From G963676655 sp963676655 (lineage in GTDB: Bacteria > Verrucomicrobiota > Lentisphaeria > Victivallales > Victivallaceae), in the NCBI GenBank assembly GCA_963676655.2, contig CAXXKX010000003.1:62001-126000 (forward strand): DNA of 64,000 nt. The letters are read 5' to 3'. Positions 52,183 to 61,878 of this stretch are shown piece after piece; position 1 is the stretch's first letter, and each line of letters opens with the position of its first letter. Made by a program: the position numbers and the translations under genes. The notes under the pieces are model-generated. The model worked only from the letters and a program-made list of their open reading frames with translations. It was not told the origin of the DNA and made no database searches.

Positions 52183-55100
52183 ATGACTCATAACAACCAA
52201 ATCAAAGAGAACCGGATGTACTTGCTGAAAGCAGCTGTAGTCGTTGTCTGCCTGGCGTTCGGCAGTACCTTATTGGGAATTGATTATTGCGGGGACGACG
52301 GCCGGAACACTGAATGGTACGGACTCAAAGGCCGCGCCATAAAGGCTCCGGTAATTTCTTATGCAAATAACGCGGTCAAAGCTACTGCGGTTGTCGACGG
52401 ACCGTATCAGGGCATCGGATGCAGTCTGAAAGAACCGGTTGACATCAGGAATTGTTCGGCAGTCGAGTTTGAGATTAAACAGGGGTACTATTATAAACGG
52501 AAAGCGGCATGTGTTTTGCGGCTGGAATTTGAAAAAGCCGCCAGGGGACCGAAATTTATTTACCGGGACTTCAATTCCGGCACCGGGGAATGGACTCCGG
52601 TATCGGTCCCGCTCGATCCGCACGCATGGAAAGCGTTCGGACGGTTGGACGTGCAGTACCGGAAAGTTATCGGCGTGGGACTGTATCCCTATTCCGCCAT
52701 GGGCAATAAAGGCAAATATATCGAAATCCGCAAACTCAGGTTTGTCCCTAAACAACAGAAAAACACCAATATCGGGGTCAACGATTACCAGTATCTGGTC
52801 AAACCGACCTCCGGCGACAGCAATGCGAATATTTTAACCGACGGCAAAATCGATCCGAAACAGCAGGCATTCTGGCGTCAGTACGAATCCGCGCCGGAAA
52901 TCGTTTTTGATCTTGGCGGCATCTTTTTGGTCAACGGCATTAAAATCGACGCTTTCGCGGCGCCTTCGCATAATATCTCGAATATAACTTTTCTGTCCAG
53001 CACCGATCGCAAAAACTGGGTTCCGGCCGCAACCCTTGAGAATAAGGAAAAAGGCATCCAGACCAAACATCAGGTGATGCAGATTTCCGGTCGGAAAATA
53101 GCCGGAAGATATATTAAAATGCTGGTGCAAAAGGAACGTCCTGACCATAAAGTTTACATTTCGGAAGTGACTTTTTCCGGCCGGATTCCAACCGAAAAAG
53201 AACTTCAGCAGGCGGTATCGGCCAAATATCATATCGGCCCCACCATGCCGGCCATATCTCAGGGAAAATATGTGACGCTCGAAAAATCCGGCTTGAAACT
53301 CAATATCTGCCGTGAAAACGGAGTTGTCAACCAGATGAGCAGAGACCGTAAGGTGATCGTTGAGCGGATATATGACAAATATACGTTATCCTATCTTAAA
53401 GACGATACTGATACGGACTCTTATTCCGATAAAGTCATAAAGGTTGATAAAACAGCCGATTCCGTCGTAATTACCGCTGTCAACCCGAAACTGCCGGGCG
53501 TCAGGATAACCAAGACTTTCAGTATTAAAAATGGTTCCCTGGCCCGGAATCTCCAATTCAAAGCGGAAAAATTCAAGGGCAAAGCCTTCCTGAAAACCAA
53601 AGCCGTGGTAGTACTTAACCGCGAATTCCGGAATGACGGCATTTACGAAACCAGCGGCGCGTCCCATTCGCTGGAAAGAATGTTTTCTTCAGAAGTAATC
53701 ACTACCGTCAAGGCATCACGACAGCCAATGCTGAGTTTTGAGCTGCCGAAGCGGAAGTTGACCATGCTCCATTACCGTTTCAGGTACAACAATGATTTCA
53801 TCTATTTTGACGGCGTTTCCGAAAATGAAAAAAGTACGGTTTTCACTCCGACCGGCTGGGAATTCACTTCCGCGGTCTTCCAGTTCCGTCCGAATACAAC
53901 CTGCTCAGTAACCAACCGCATGGATCTGGTCAAAGGCAATCTTTATGACGCCTATCTGCATTACATCAACCTGCCTGAACCGAAGGAATTCCGGGCCGCG
54001 ATCCGACGGCCGAAATGGCTTCGGGATATCGCCGTCAACTCCGCGCTGGGCTGGGACGGATTATGGCCGGGATCGGAAGTACGCCGGATGGGCCGTTTTG
54101 TAAAAATGTTGAGCAACGGTTATATTCTGGAACCGGGAATTTGCGACATGGATTTTATCTGGGGTGAATTTCCGACAAAAGGCGAGGTCCGCAACTGGTT
54201 CGGCGGCAAACAGACCCCGGCACAATTGAAAGCTAAAATCCAGCGTCTTAAAGCCCTGGCGCCGGGCCGCATCAAGATAGGAATCTACACCTGGCTCTGG
54301 AGTGCGTTCCCATACTCGGAACCATGCCGGGAGCATCCGGAATGGTTTGTCTGGAAACACCGGAACGGCGCGGACGCCAGCTGGTTCCCCGGCGTCAACC
54401 GCAATTACATGCGTTTCTGGGGGATCAAGGAATCACGTGACGACGCAATGAGGCGGATTGTCGAGATGATGAATTACTACAAGCTCGACGTATGGTATCT
54501 CGACGGCGGCAACTCCGGCGGCTATACCCGTGACTGGCAGACGATGCGGCAGGACGATCCATTGGGCGCAACCAAACTCTATAAAGCCATGCGTAAAGAA
54601 ATCAAGAAAACCGATCCGAATCGCATCGTTTTCTTTAACGCCCCCTGCAATCCGCTTGGTGACCTTGGATATCTCGAGTCGTTCTCCGGGGTAATGACGT
54701 CGAAATGGCGCAAAGGCGCGGCCTGGATGTGGAAATTCAAACTGTTCCAGGTCAATGATCCGCTGCATAAGCCGTTGTACATTTACTGGCTGCCGGGGGT
54801 CGAAGGCGCGTATGAAAATTATATCGTCGGCCTCGGTATGGTCCCTTCATACTGCAGCCGCAAGATGATGGCGAAAGATGTTCCGTATCTGACGGCCCGT
54901 TATGAAAACCGGATGGCGGCTCTGGTCAATGGTCAGGTCCAGCCGGACTGGCGCAGCGATCCGAACACGTTAATGGAATGTTACGCCTTGAAAAACGGCG
55001 CGGCCGGACTGGTTTTCATCAAATCGCACGCGCAAAAGAATACGGCTGAAACTATATCGGTCCTGACCGGGCCGCTGGGTTTGAACCGGGACAAGGATGT

Positions 55101-57192
55101 ATATTCATGGTGCGTCACCGTCCGCAACGCGAAACACTGGGACGGCCGTTTCGGGGAACCGGAACTTATTGAAATCTATAGCAACTCGCAATGGGCCCCG
55201 GACCGGGTCGCCACGGTCGACTTTTTCCCGAAGACAAAGGTCGGAGAGCGCATGTCGCAAGAATTCCAGACCGTTCCCGGCAAACTGAAACTGTGGGTCT
55301 CGACCCATACCCCGGCATTCATCTGGAGCACCGATCATATGCGCACCCAGCTCTGGCTGCCGGAACGGCCAAAACTTAAACTGTCGGGCTCTGTCCTGCA
55401 AAACAAAATATCCATCAACGCCGACTCTCAACTTGATACGGCGGAAATAGCGATATTAATTCCGCCGGGAAAAGTCCCGGATAAGGTCAGCAGCAATGGT
55501 CGCAACCGAACATTCTCGTTAGTAAGAAACGGTAACACTCTGCTGGCGATCGTCAATACAAACAAGGGCAAAAGCGAAATTTCCGTATCCCTGAAAGATG
55601 CCGCCATACCCTCAAGAAAACCGAAAATTGCTATCACCGGCACGGTTCAGTCAAACCAGGAAATCAAAGTGGAAGCCAGTGAAGATTGGCTCGGAAAAAC
55701 AGTCTGCGCCAAAATTGAACTTGACGGTGCAATCGTCTGGAATTCATCCGTCATCTGCCCGAAAAAACAATTTTCCATGAGTTTAAGACTACCGAAATCA
55801 CTGCGTTCCAGCAACTATAAAGTCACAGTTTCAGATGTCACCGGCAAACAGTCATCCACCATCAACTGGAAAATTAAAGGCGGCAAACCAAAAACCGTAC
55901 TACCTTATGGCTCATTACCTCATCTGAAATATAAAAATGAAGTAATCGACCGGAAAGTAACGGCTAACGGACTGGATATTCTCGCAAGCGGAATCGAATA
56001 CACCGCCGGCGCGGGAGACGCGCTGGCAATACCGGAAAAAGCATCGGTTATCGCCGGTATGCCGGCAATGTACGCAAGCCACTTCAACCTGGCGGCGGCC
56101 GGATTGAAATTCCGGGCCAAACGTTATCTCAAGATCAAAATCTCAGGCAATTTTGAATATTTCAACCGGATCGGGTTAAATCCTGGACATCATTTTGTCA
56201 GGCATGGGCAGCCATCATGCTTTGCCGGAATAATGCTCGATTTTGGCTCCGCCAAAGGTTTCAAAATACGGACGGCGGTCGGACTGGGCAAAATTAACAT
56301 CAAAAAAGTCGATCCGATGCCGAACGCCTGGGGCAACAAAAAGAAGCCGGATTACTTCTTCGCGCTTAATGATTTTATTCACGGCGACAAGAAGAGCGTA
56401 ACCTGTTGGCTCGACCTCAAACAATTCGCGGCTCCGGAAGACTGGAACGGTGAAATATGGCTGACAGCCATGGTTGAGAATATGTGTCCTGACCGGATGA
56501 TGACGATCTCACTGCTGGAAACTACAGACACGCTGCCGCCCGGAGTCAAGGCGAACATGCCGCATAACCTGGCCGGTGTTGCGGATAAAAAAATCATCCC
56601 GTTTGCAAAAGCAAGCGGTAAACTCAGCCTTGATACCAGCCTGAACGCACCCGGCTGGAAAACCGCGCCCGAATACTCCGGGTTCTCCATGCTGCATTCA
56701 TCATTCAGGAAATCAAGTCAGCGAACAAAGTTCAAGCTGGCGCGGGACGACAAGAATCTTTATCTGGCGGTTATATGCGATGAAAAAGAGAAAAAAGCCT
56801 TGAACTGCGAAATGGGAAAAATCGGCAAGCCCTGGCATTGTGACAGTGTCGAATTTTTCTTCACAATCGGCTCAGGCAAAGATATTGTTCATGCCGTAAT
56901 CGATGCGGACGGCAACGCTTATCAAGCCGTCGAAGGGCCTGAAAAGGTCGGCGGCAAAAAGGTCAAGATCGACTGGGTTAAATATGCCGCGAAACAATAT
57001 CCCGGCTACTGGGTCGTAACCGCGGCGATCCCGCTGGACAAACTGCAAATCAGCGGAAAACCCGGCATATTGACCGGATTCAACGTCATGCGGAACCGGC
57101 TGAAAAACAGCAGTACGGAACATTTGTCATTTGTACCCGGTAAATCGTATTTTACCGGTCGTCAATATCAATTAAAACTAAAAGGAAATTAA
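52183..57192 (+). CDS. Exported giant multi-domain glycoside-hydrolase-like protein
   Basis: The protein has about 1,669 residues; ATGs at 52168, 52183 (GGGA site) and 52216 all precede one signal peptide (MYLLKAAVVVVCLAFGSTLLG). N-terminal beta domains follow it (GRNTEWYGLKGRAIKAPVI...). An F5/8 type C-like domain comes next (about residues 195-330: ILTDGKIDP...IVFDLGGIFLVNGIKIDAFAAPSHNISNITFLSSTD). A large beta-sandwich is followed by a barrel (about 600-880) with YTWLWSAFPYSEPCREHPEWFVWK and LDVWYLDGGNSGGY, whose Asp could be catalytic as in clan-D glycosidases. Ig-like segments and a C-terminal CBM9-like domain (FKLARDDKNLYLAVIC...DSVEFFF...YWVVTAAIPLDKL) complete it. It is probably an endo-acting surface enzyme of unknown specificity. 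Confidence 0.75.
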   Translation: MTHNNQIKENRMYLLKAAVVVVCLAFGSTLLGIDYCGDDGRNTEWYGLKGRAIKAPVISYANNAVKATAVVDGPYQGIGCSLKEPVDIRNCSAVEFEIKQGYYYKRKAACVLRLEFEKAARGPKFIYRDFNSGTGEWTPVSVPLDPHAWKAFGRLDVQYRKVIGVGLYPYSAMGNKGKYIEIRKLRFVPKQQKNTNIGVNDYQYLVKPTSGDSNANILTDGKIDPKQQAFWRQYESAPEIVFDLGGIFLVNGIKIDAFAAPSHNISNITFLSSTDRKNWVPAATLENKEKGIQTKHQVMQISGRKIAGRYIKMLVQKERPDHKVYISEVTFSGRIPTEKELQQAVSAKYHIGPTMPAISQGKYVTLEKSGLKLNICRENGVVNQMSRDRKVIVERIYDKYTLSYLKDDTDTDSYSDKVIKVDKTADSVVITAVNPKLPGVRITKTFSIKNGSLARNLQFKAEKFKGKAFLKTKAVVVLNREFRNDGIYETSGASHSLERMFSSEVITTVKASRQPMLSFELPKRKLTMLHYRFRYNNDFIYFDGVSENEKSTVFTPTGWEFTSAVFQFRPNTTCSVTNRMDLVKGNLYDAYLHYINLPEPKEFRAAIRRPKWLRDIAVNSALGWDGLWPGSEVRRMGRFVKMLSNGYILEPGICDMDFIWGEFPTKGEVRNWFGGKQTPAQLKAKIQRLKALAPGRIKIGIYTWLWSAFPYSEPCREHPEWFVWKHRNGADASWFPGVNRNYMRFWGIKESRDDAMRRIVEMMNYYKLDVWYLDGGNSGGYTRDWQTMRQDDPLGATKLYKAMRKEIKKTDPNRIVFFNAPCNPLGDLGYLESFSGVMTSKWRKGAAWMWKFKLFQVNDPLHKPLYIYWLPGVEGAYENYIVGLGMVPSYCSRKMMAKDVPYLTARYENRMAALVNGQVQPDWRSDPNTLMECYALKNGAAGLVFIKSHAQKNTAETISVLTGPLGLNRDKDVYSWCVTVRNAKHWDGRFGEPELIEIYSNSQWAPDRVATVDFFPKTKVGERMSQEFQTVPGKLKLWVSTHTPAFIWSTDHMRTQLWLPERPKLKLSGSVLQNKISINADSQLDTAEIAILIPPGKVPDKVSSNGRNRTFSLVRNGNTLLAIVNTNKGKSEISVSLKDAAIPSRKPKIAITGTVQSNQEIKVEASEDWLGKTVCAKIELDGAIVWNSSVICPKKQFSMSLRLPKSLRSSNYKVTVSDVTGKQSSTINWKIKGGKPKTVLPYGSLPHLKYKNEVIDRKVTANGLDILASGIEYTAGAGDALAIPEKASVIAGMPAMYASHFNLAAAGLKFRAKRYLKIKISGNFEYFNRIGLNPGHHFVRHGQPSCFAGIMLDFGSAKGFKIRTAVGLGKINIKKVDPMPNAWGNKKKPDYFFALNDFIHGDKKSVTCWLDLKQFAAPEDWNGEIWLTAMVENMCPDRMMTISLLETTDTLPPGVKANMPHNLAGVADKKIIPFAKASGKLSLDTSLNAPGWKTAPEYSGFSMLHSSFRKSSQRTKFKLARDDKNLYLAVICDEKEKKALNCEMGKIGKPWHCDSVEFFFTIGSGKDIVHAVIDADGNAYQAVEGPEKVGGKKVKIDWVKYAAKQYPGYWVVTAAIPLDKLQISGKPGILTGFNVMRNRLKNSSTEHLSFVPGKSYFTGRQYQLKLKGN

Positions 57193-57195
57193 ATT

Positions 57196-58185
57196 ATGCT
57201 GCCAACCTCGACTTACAAACCGATTACCGGAACATTCGTCAGTCCGCTGCCCGGAGATACCGGGATCAATAACTGGGGTTTGAAAGAGTGGGAATATGAA
57301 TTCAAACTCTACCAGGCTATCGGGATTGATACGGTCATCATTATTAATTGCGAAAAAGAGTCCGGCGGCGTTCATGTGTCGGCTCTTGATCCTCGCACCA
57401 CCACCTGGCCGGAGGATGAAAATATCCTGGCGATGTTTTTCCGGCTGGCGGATAAATATGACATGAAACTTTATGTCGGCGGCACCCAGGGTCTCTCCAA
57501 TCTCTATAAAGGCTACTGGCAGCGGGAAGTTGAAGACAATAAAATTTATTATGAAAAAATGCTTGAGATGTTCGGTCATTTCAAATGTTTTCACGGGCTG
57601 TATGTTTCGGTCGAAGCGCTGCCTTGGCATTTCAATTTCTGCGACATCGCAATCGGCACCGCCGCCGCCGCCCATGAACTGGCCCCGGAAAAGAAGAAAG
57701 TATTCTCCCCGACGCTGTACGGTTTGACCGGTTATATGAACGGACACTATCCGCTGGAAGACTTTGAAAAGCTTTACGGCGACATGCTTCAGGCGATGTC
57801 CGGCAAACTCGATTACTGTGCATGGCAGGATAAATACTTCATGCCGGATTGTCGTATGGGAGAAATCCTGGAGCCGGACCTGGCCAACTGGTATCGTTCG
57901 GCCAAGAAGATCACCGAGGCGGCCGGAGTGGAATTCTGGGCGAATGTCGAAACCTTTCAGCGCGGTTCGCTCATGCCGGAAAAACGTGATTACCGGCAGA
58001 TAGATTATCGCTGTCTGGCGGCAAAAATGCAGACCGCGTCGCAATTTGCCGATAAACTGATAACATTCGAGTTTTCAACCTGTATGAGCCCGAAAGCGGA
58101 ATGGGGCTCCTCGGAACTTTTACTTGACAGATATTTGGAAATGGTCGGCCTCGATCCGGCAATTCCCCGCAATATAACTATTTGA
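57196..58185 (+). CDS. DUF4434-like TIM-barrel protein
   Basis: The 329-residue protein begins ITGTFVSPLPGDTGINNWGLKEWEYEFKLYQAIGIDTVIII, the hallmark of DUF4434 barrels, which are distant relatives of glycoside hydrolases. Glutamates in LYVSVEALPWHF and FWANVETFQRG are at strand ends where catalytic residues would sit. There is no signal peptide. It follows the giant enzyme by 3 bases (AAAGGAAA site inside the giant's end) and precedes the GH2 gene, so it is probably cytoplasmic and acts on the same oligosaccharides. Confidence 0.78.
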   Translation: MLPTSTYKPITGTFVSPLPGDTGINNWGLKEWEYEFKLYQAIGIDTVIIINCEKESGGVHVSALDPRTTTWPEDENILAMFFRLADKYDMKLYVGGTQGLSNLYKGYWQREVEDNKIYYEKMLEMFGHFKCFHGLYVSVEALPWHFNFCDIAIGTAAAAHELAPEKKKVFSPTLYGLTGYMNGHYPLEDFEKLYGDMLQAMSGKLDYCAWQDKYFMPDCRMGEILEPDLANWYRSAKKITEAAGVEFWANVETFQRGSLMPEKRDYRQIDYRCLAAKMQTASQFADKLITFEFSTCMSPKAEWGSSELLLDRYLEMVGLDPAIPRNITI

Positions 58186-58199
58186 AAGAATATATTTGT

Positions 58200-60692
58200 A
58201 TGTTTGACCAAATCAAACTCGACGGCCCCGACTGGCAATTTAACTATTTACTCCCGGACGCCGTCCACAAAAAATCACGGAAACCCGGAACCATCGAAAA
58301 TATGGGACAGTATTCCGGTGAATCCGCGCAAGTCTATCTGAATAATTATGACGTATCGCACTGGTCGCGATGCACCGTACCAGGCTGTGCCCGTTCCGCG
58401 CTGCTTGAAAACGGCGAAATCGCAGATCCTTATTTCGGACGCAATGTCGACCGTTCCCGCTGGGTGGAGGAATACGCCTGGTGGTTCAGGCGGGAATTCG
58501 AAATTCCAAAGGAATGGCAAACCCGTAAAATTTATCTGGATTTTGCCGGACTTGACTATGAAGCGGCGATTTATTTGAACGGGGTAAAACTTGGTGAACA
58601 TAAGAATATGTATATGCCGGCACGTTTTAACGTAACCGGAAAACTGCTGACGGGCGAAAAAAATATTCTTTGCGTACGCTTGAATCCACCGCCGCAAGCC
58701 AGTCCGGGACACCGCCGCCGGAAACCCGCCGACTTTGCGCTGCATCATCGCTGCCAGTTGAGCTGGGGCTGGGACTGGGCCCGGCATCTGGTCCAGATCG
58801 GGATATGGGACTCGGTGTCGCTGACCGCATTTGAGAAAATCGAAGTTCAGGATTGCTGGATACGCCCCCTGCCCGCCGAAAATAACACCTGGGATGTAAA
58901 TATCCAACTTGAGATTGAATCCCGGCGCAAATACCGGGCGGAAGCGGAGATTGAATGTGTGCCATATAATTTCACCGGAGAAAAAACCATCCGTAGTGTC
59001 GGGTTGAAACTGGATGCCGGATTAAACCTGCGCAAATTTAAACTGACACTTGAGAATCCGCGTCTCTGGTTCCCGAAAGGCTACGGTGATCCCGATTTAT
59101 ACCAATTGAAAATAACCTTTAAAACAGCAGGTGGCACCGCCGCCGTAATTGAAAAAATCTTCGGCTGCCGGGAAATAACGATGAGCCGGAATCCCGGCAG
59201 CGCCGACGAAGCCTATCCCCTGACATTTAATGTTAACGACCGCAAAATATTTGTTCGCGGCGCCAACTGGGCCCCCGCTGACATGATGCCGGCGCGACTG
59301 CGGCCGGAGGATTACCGGCGGCAGATTCGTCTGGCGGCGGAAGCGAATTTCAATATTTTACGAGTCTGGGGCGGCGGCCTGATTGAAAAAGAAGCTTTTT
59401 ACCGCTATTGCGACGAGTACGGGATTCTGGTCTGGCAGGAATTTATGCATTCGTGCAGCAACTACCCGAAAGACCGGGACTATCTGGCGATTAAAAGGGT
59501 TGAGGCTGAATCGATTATCAAGCGATTGCGTTCACATCCGTCCCTTGCCATGTGGTGCGGCGGCAATGAAATGATGTATTACGGGGAAACCCCGAACAGT
59601 CCGGCCCTGAAAATGTATAAAAGAATGGTCGGAAAACTGTGTCCAGGAATCGATTATCATTTTGCATCTCCGGACCGGACACGGCCGGGAGAACGCCATC
59701 ACGGTCCATGGAACTGGGAACAGCATGAGTTTTACAACGACCATTTTCGCAACCTGGCCAGTGAAATCGGCTGCAACGGAATCGCGTCGCCGGAATCGCT
59801 TGAGAAATTTATTCCGCAGCAGGAACTGTTTCCGCCCGGACCGTCATGGCAGTACCATTTCGCGGTATTTGGCGGACATAAAGATTTGCTGAAACCGATG
59901 CGGCTTTTCGAGTACCGGGATTACCGGGAAATGGCAATCGTCTCCCAGCTAGCCCAGGCCGATACGTTGCGCTACATCATGGAACATTACCGGCGGCAGG
60001 CACCTCAAGCGTCAGGCTGCATGATCTGGCAGTACAACGAGTCATGGCCGACCTGTGCGTGGAGCATTATGGATTTCTATACCCGGCCGAAAGCCGCTTA
60101 CTATCATCTGAAACGATCATGCCAGCCGGTTGTTCTGAGTGTAAAAGATTCGTCCTGGTGCGTTACCAATGGAGAATTCAAAGTTGAGCTGTTTATTATC
60201 AATGACTCAGGCACAAATATTAAGGACGCTGTCTGCACCGTTGAACTGGTTGCCGAAGATGGTACGATGCTGCTTCAGAAGTTGTATAATACCAGCATAA
60301 CCGGAGACGGCGTCGCGACCCGGCTCGGCGAACTGCGTTGTCGTCCGCATGATAACTGCAATGGGATAGCGGTTCTTTTCCTGAGAATCGAAAAGGATGG
60401 AAAAACTGTTTTCAACAGCCACAACCTGTATTCGTTCGGGAACTTTAAGTCCTTGTTCAAACTTCCCCGTAAAATCAAACAAAAATTAGTCCAGACCGCT
60501 CCCGGCGAATATGAACTTGAACTGCATAATGCCGGTACAACACCGATTATCGACATCCGGATTGAAATAGACAACGTCGAGCCGCAATTCGTCTGGTACA
60601 GCAATAATTCTCTCTCCCTGCGTCCTGAGGAAAAAGTAAATATCAGGCTGCAAATCGATAAAGACGTAAAACCCGTAATAAGAATATGTTAA
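58200..60692 (+). CDS. GH2 family beta-mannosidase
   Basis: The 830-residue protein (ATG 58200; a TTG at 58182 overlapping the previous stop is less likely) has the GH2 order. The sugar-binding domain (RREFEIPKEWQTRKIYLDFAGLDYEAAIYLNGVKLGEH) leads to the beta-mannosidase signature LSWGWDWARHLVQIGIWDSV. The barrel holds acid/base Glu457 in WCGGNEM and probable nucleophile Glu522 in ASEIGCNG, and MIWQYNESWPTCAWSIMDF is also typical. No signal peptide. It would cleave terminal beta-mannose from imported oligosaccharides, and it ends the LacI cassette starting at 49289. Confidence 0.9.
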   Translation: MFDQIKLDGPDWQFNYLLPDAVHKKSRKPGTIENMGQYSGESAQVYLNNYDVSHWSRCTVPGCARSALLENGEIADPYFGRNVDRSRWVEEYAWWFRREFEIPKEWQTRKIYLDFAGLDYEAAIYLNGVKLGEHKNMYMPARFNVTGKLLTGEKNILCVRLNPPPQASPGHRRRKPADFALHHRCQLSWGWDWARHLVQIGIWDSVSLTAFEKIEVQDCWIRPLPAENNTWDVNIQLEIESRRKYRAEAEIECVPYNFTGEKTIRSVGLKLDAGLNLRKFKLTLENPRLWFPKGYGDPDLYQLKITFKTAGGTAAVIEKIFGCREITMSRNPGSADEAYPLTFNVNDRKIFVRGANWAPADMMPARLRPEDYRRQIRLAAEANFNILRVWGGGLIEKEAFYRYCDEYGILVWQEFMHSCSNYPKDRDYLAIKRVEAESIIKRLRSHPSLAMWCGGNEMMYYGETPNSPALKMYKRMVGKLCPGIDYHFASPDRTRPGERHHGPWNWEQHEFYNDHFRNLASEIGCNGIASPESLEKFIPQQELFPPGPSWQYHFAVFGGHKDLLKPMRLFEYRDYREMAIVSQLAQADTLRYIMEHYRRQAPQASGCMIWQYNESWPTCAWSIMDFYTRPKAAYYHLKRSCQPVVLSVKDSSWCVTNGEFKVELFIINDSGTNIKDAVCTVELVAEDGTMLLQKLYNTSITGDGVATRLGELRCRPHDNCNGIAVLFLRIEKDGKTVFNSHNLYSFGNFKSLFKLPRKIKQKLVQTAPGEYELELHNAGTTPIIDIRIEIDNVEPQFVWYSNNSLSLRPEEKVNIRLQIDKDVKPVIRIC

Positions 60693-60730
60693 AAAATGTT
60701 TGTTTTTGAATTAATAACCGTGATAAAGGG

Positions 60731-60819
60731 TTGACAAATGCAGTTTCAGATTGTAGAATCATATAAACCTGAAACGATTAAGTCGATATTAAGCGAGAAA
60801 ATAACTGAAACGATTAAGT
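60731..60819 (+). promoter_or_regulatory. LacI promoter with two direct-repeat operators
   Basis: TTGACA (60731-60736), 17 bases, TAGAAT (60754-60759). Downstream, CTGAAACGATTAAGT occurs twice as an exact direct repeat (60769-60783 and 60805-60819), 36 bases apart. Both units contain a central ACG half-palindrome like a LacI site. The promoter shows that the gene starts at 60822 and not at the earlier in-frame ATG at 60738. Confidence 0.75.
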
Positions 60820-60821
60820 AT

Positions 60822-61829
60822 ATGACAATACTAACTAAAAACAGCAAAAAACCAACCCTGAAATCACTGGCATCGGCCCTGAATCTGTCTCCGGCCGCCA
60901 TTTCCTATATTCTTAACGGGAAAGGTAAGGAGATCAAAATCAGCGATGATACTATCGCCAGAGTCAAAGCCTACGCCGAAAAAATGAACTACCGTCCCCA
61001 CAGCCAGGCCCGCAATCTGAGAATGGGAAGAACCGGAATTCTGGGTCTGTGCATGGAGTTCCCTGAACCGGTTACCGGCGACTTGATGTACAAACTGTTT
61101 CGAGGTATTTCCGCTACGGCTATGAAGCAGAACCGGACAATCATGATTATGGATCTGGCCCAGGATGGAGTAGACGAAGTGTCGGCGCTTGAGCGACTGG
61201 TTAACGGCAATGTCGATGGGATTATCGCCTCTTACCGCCCTAATCCTGCTTATCTGAAGAAAATTGACGAACTGGTAAAATCCGGATATAAAATCGTTAT
61301 GGTACTGGATCATTACGGATTCTGCAACTGTCCGACGATTGACGCTAACCACAAAGCCTCGGCAAAAATGGCGGTTAAACATTTACAGGAAAAAGGCTAT
61401 ACCAGAATCGCCCACCTGGGGAACAATGAGCCGGAATCAGTCGGAATGTTTATTTATGAAGGCTGGACCGAGCAGATGCATGCGGCCGGATTGAGCACAG
61501 AAGGGTTATATTTCCGGGGCCATGACACCGTTCTTGATGCAGGAATCAAACAGCTGCTGAATATGCCTGAACCGCCAGATGTAATCTTCTGCTGGAATGA
61601 TAAAGCGGCCGTTGCGGTCCATCACGCCATTTTCGACGCCGGTCGCCAGATAGAGGTTTTCGGTTATGATAACCGGGCCTTTGTCTACTATTTAAACAAA
61701 CCTTTCAACAGTGTTGATTATCCGCTTGAGGAAATCGGCCGAACCGCGGTCGAAACGTTGTTGAATGACGATATGACCAAACGTAATATTTTAATCGAAG
61801 CAAAAATAATAGAAAGGAAGAAAGGTTAA
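60822..61829 (+). CDS. LacI family transcriptional regulator
   Basis: The 335-residue protein starts at MTILTKNSKKPTLKSLASALNLSPAAISYILNGKGKEIKISDDTIARVKAYAEKMNYRPHSQARNL, a normal LacI headpiece. The effector domain has ILGLCMEFPEPVTGDLMYKLFRGI, VDGIIASYRP, GYTRIAHLGNNEP and VFCWND-like (IFCWNDKAAVAVHHAI) segments. It heads a cassette with a pilin-like protein 49 bases downstream and an exported protein. It probably binds the duplicated operator in its own leader. Confidence 0.92.
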   Translation: MTILTKNSKKPTLKSLASALNLSPAAISYILNGKGKEIKISDDTIARVKAYAEKMNYRPHSQARNLRMGRTGILGLCMEFPEPVTGDLMYKLFRGISATAMKQNRTIMIMDLAQDGVDEVSALERLVNGNVDGIIASYRPNPAYLKKIDELVKSGYKIVMVLDHYGFCNCPTIDANHKASAKMAVKHLQEKGYTRIAHLGNNEPESVGMFIYEGWTEQMHAAGLSTEGLYFRGHDTVLDAGIKQLLNMPEPPDVIFCWNDKAAVAVHHAIFDAGRQIEVFGYDNRAFVYYLNKPFNSVDYPLEEIGRTAVETLLNDDMTKRNILIEAKIIERKKG

Positions 61830-61878
61830 AAACTATTTTTATGGTGAACTTAAACAAAACTAAAAGAAAGGAACGGTT

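Noticed and set aside
60738..60821. Upstream ATG extending the LacI protein by 28 residues
   Set aside because: It lies between the -35 and -10 boxes of a clear promoter, and the extension contains the duplicated operator. The headpiece starts normally after 60822.
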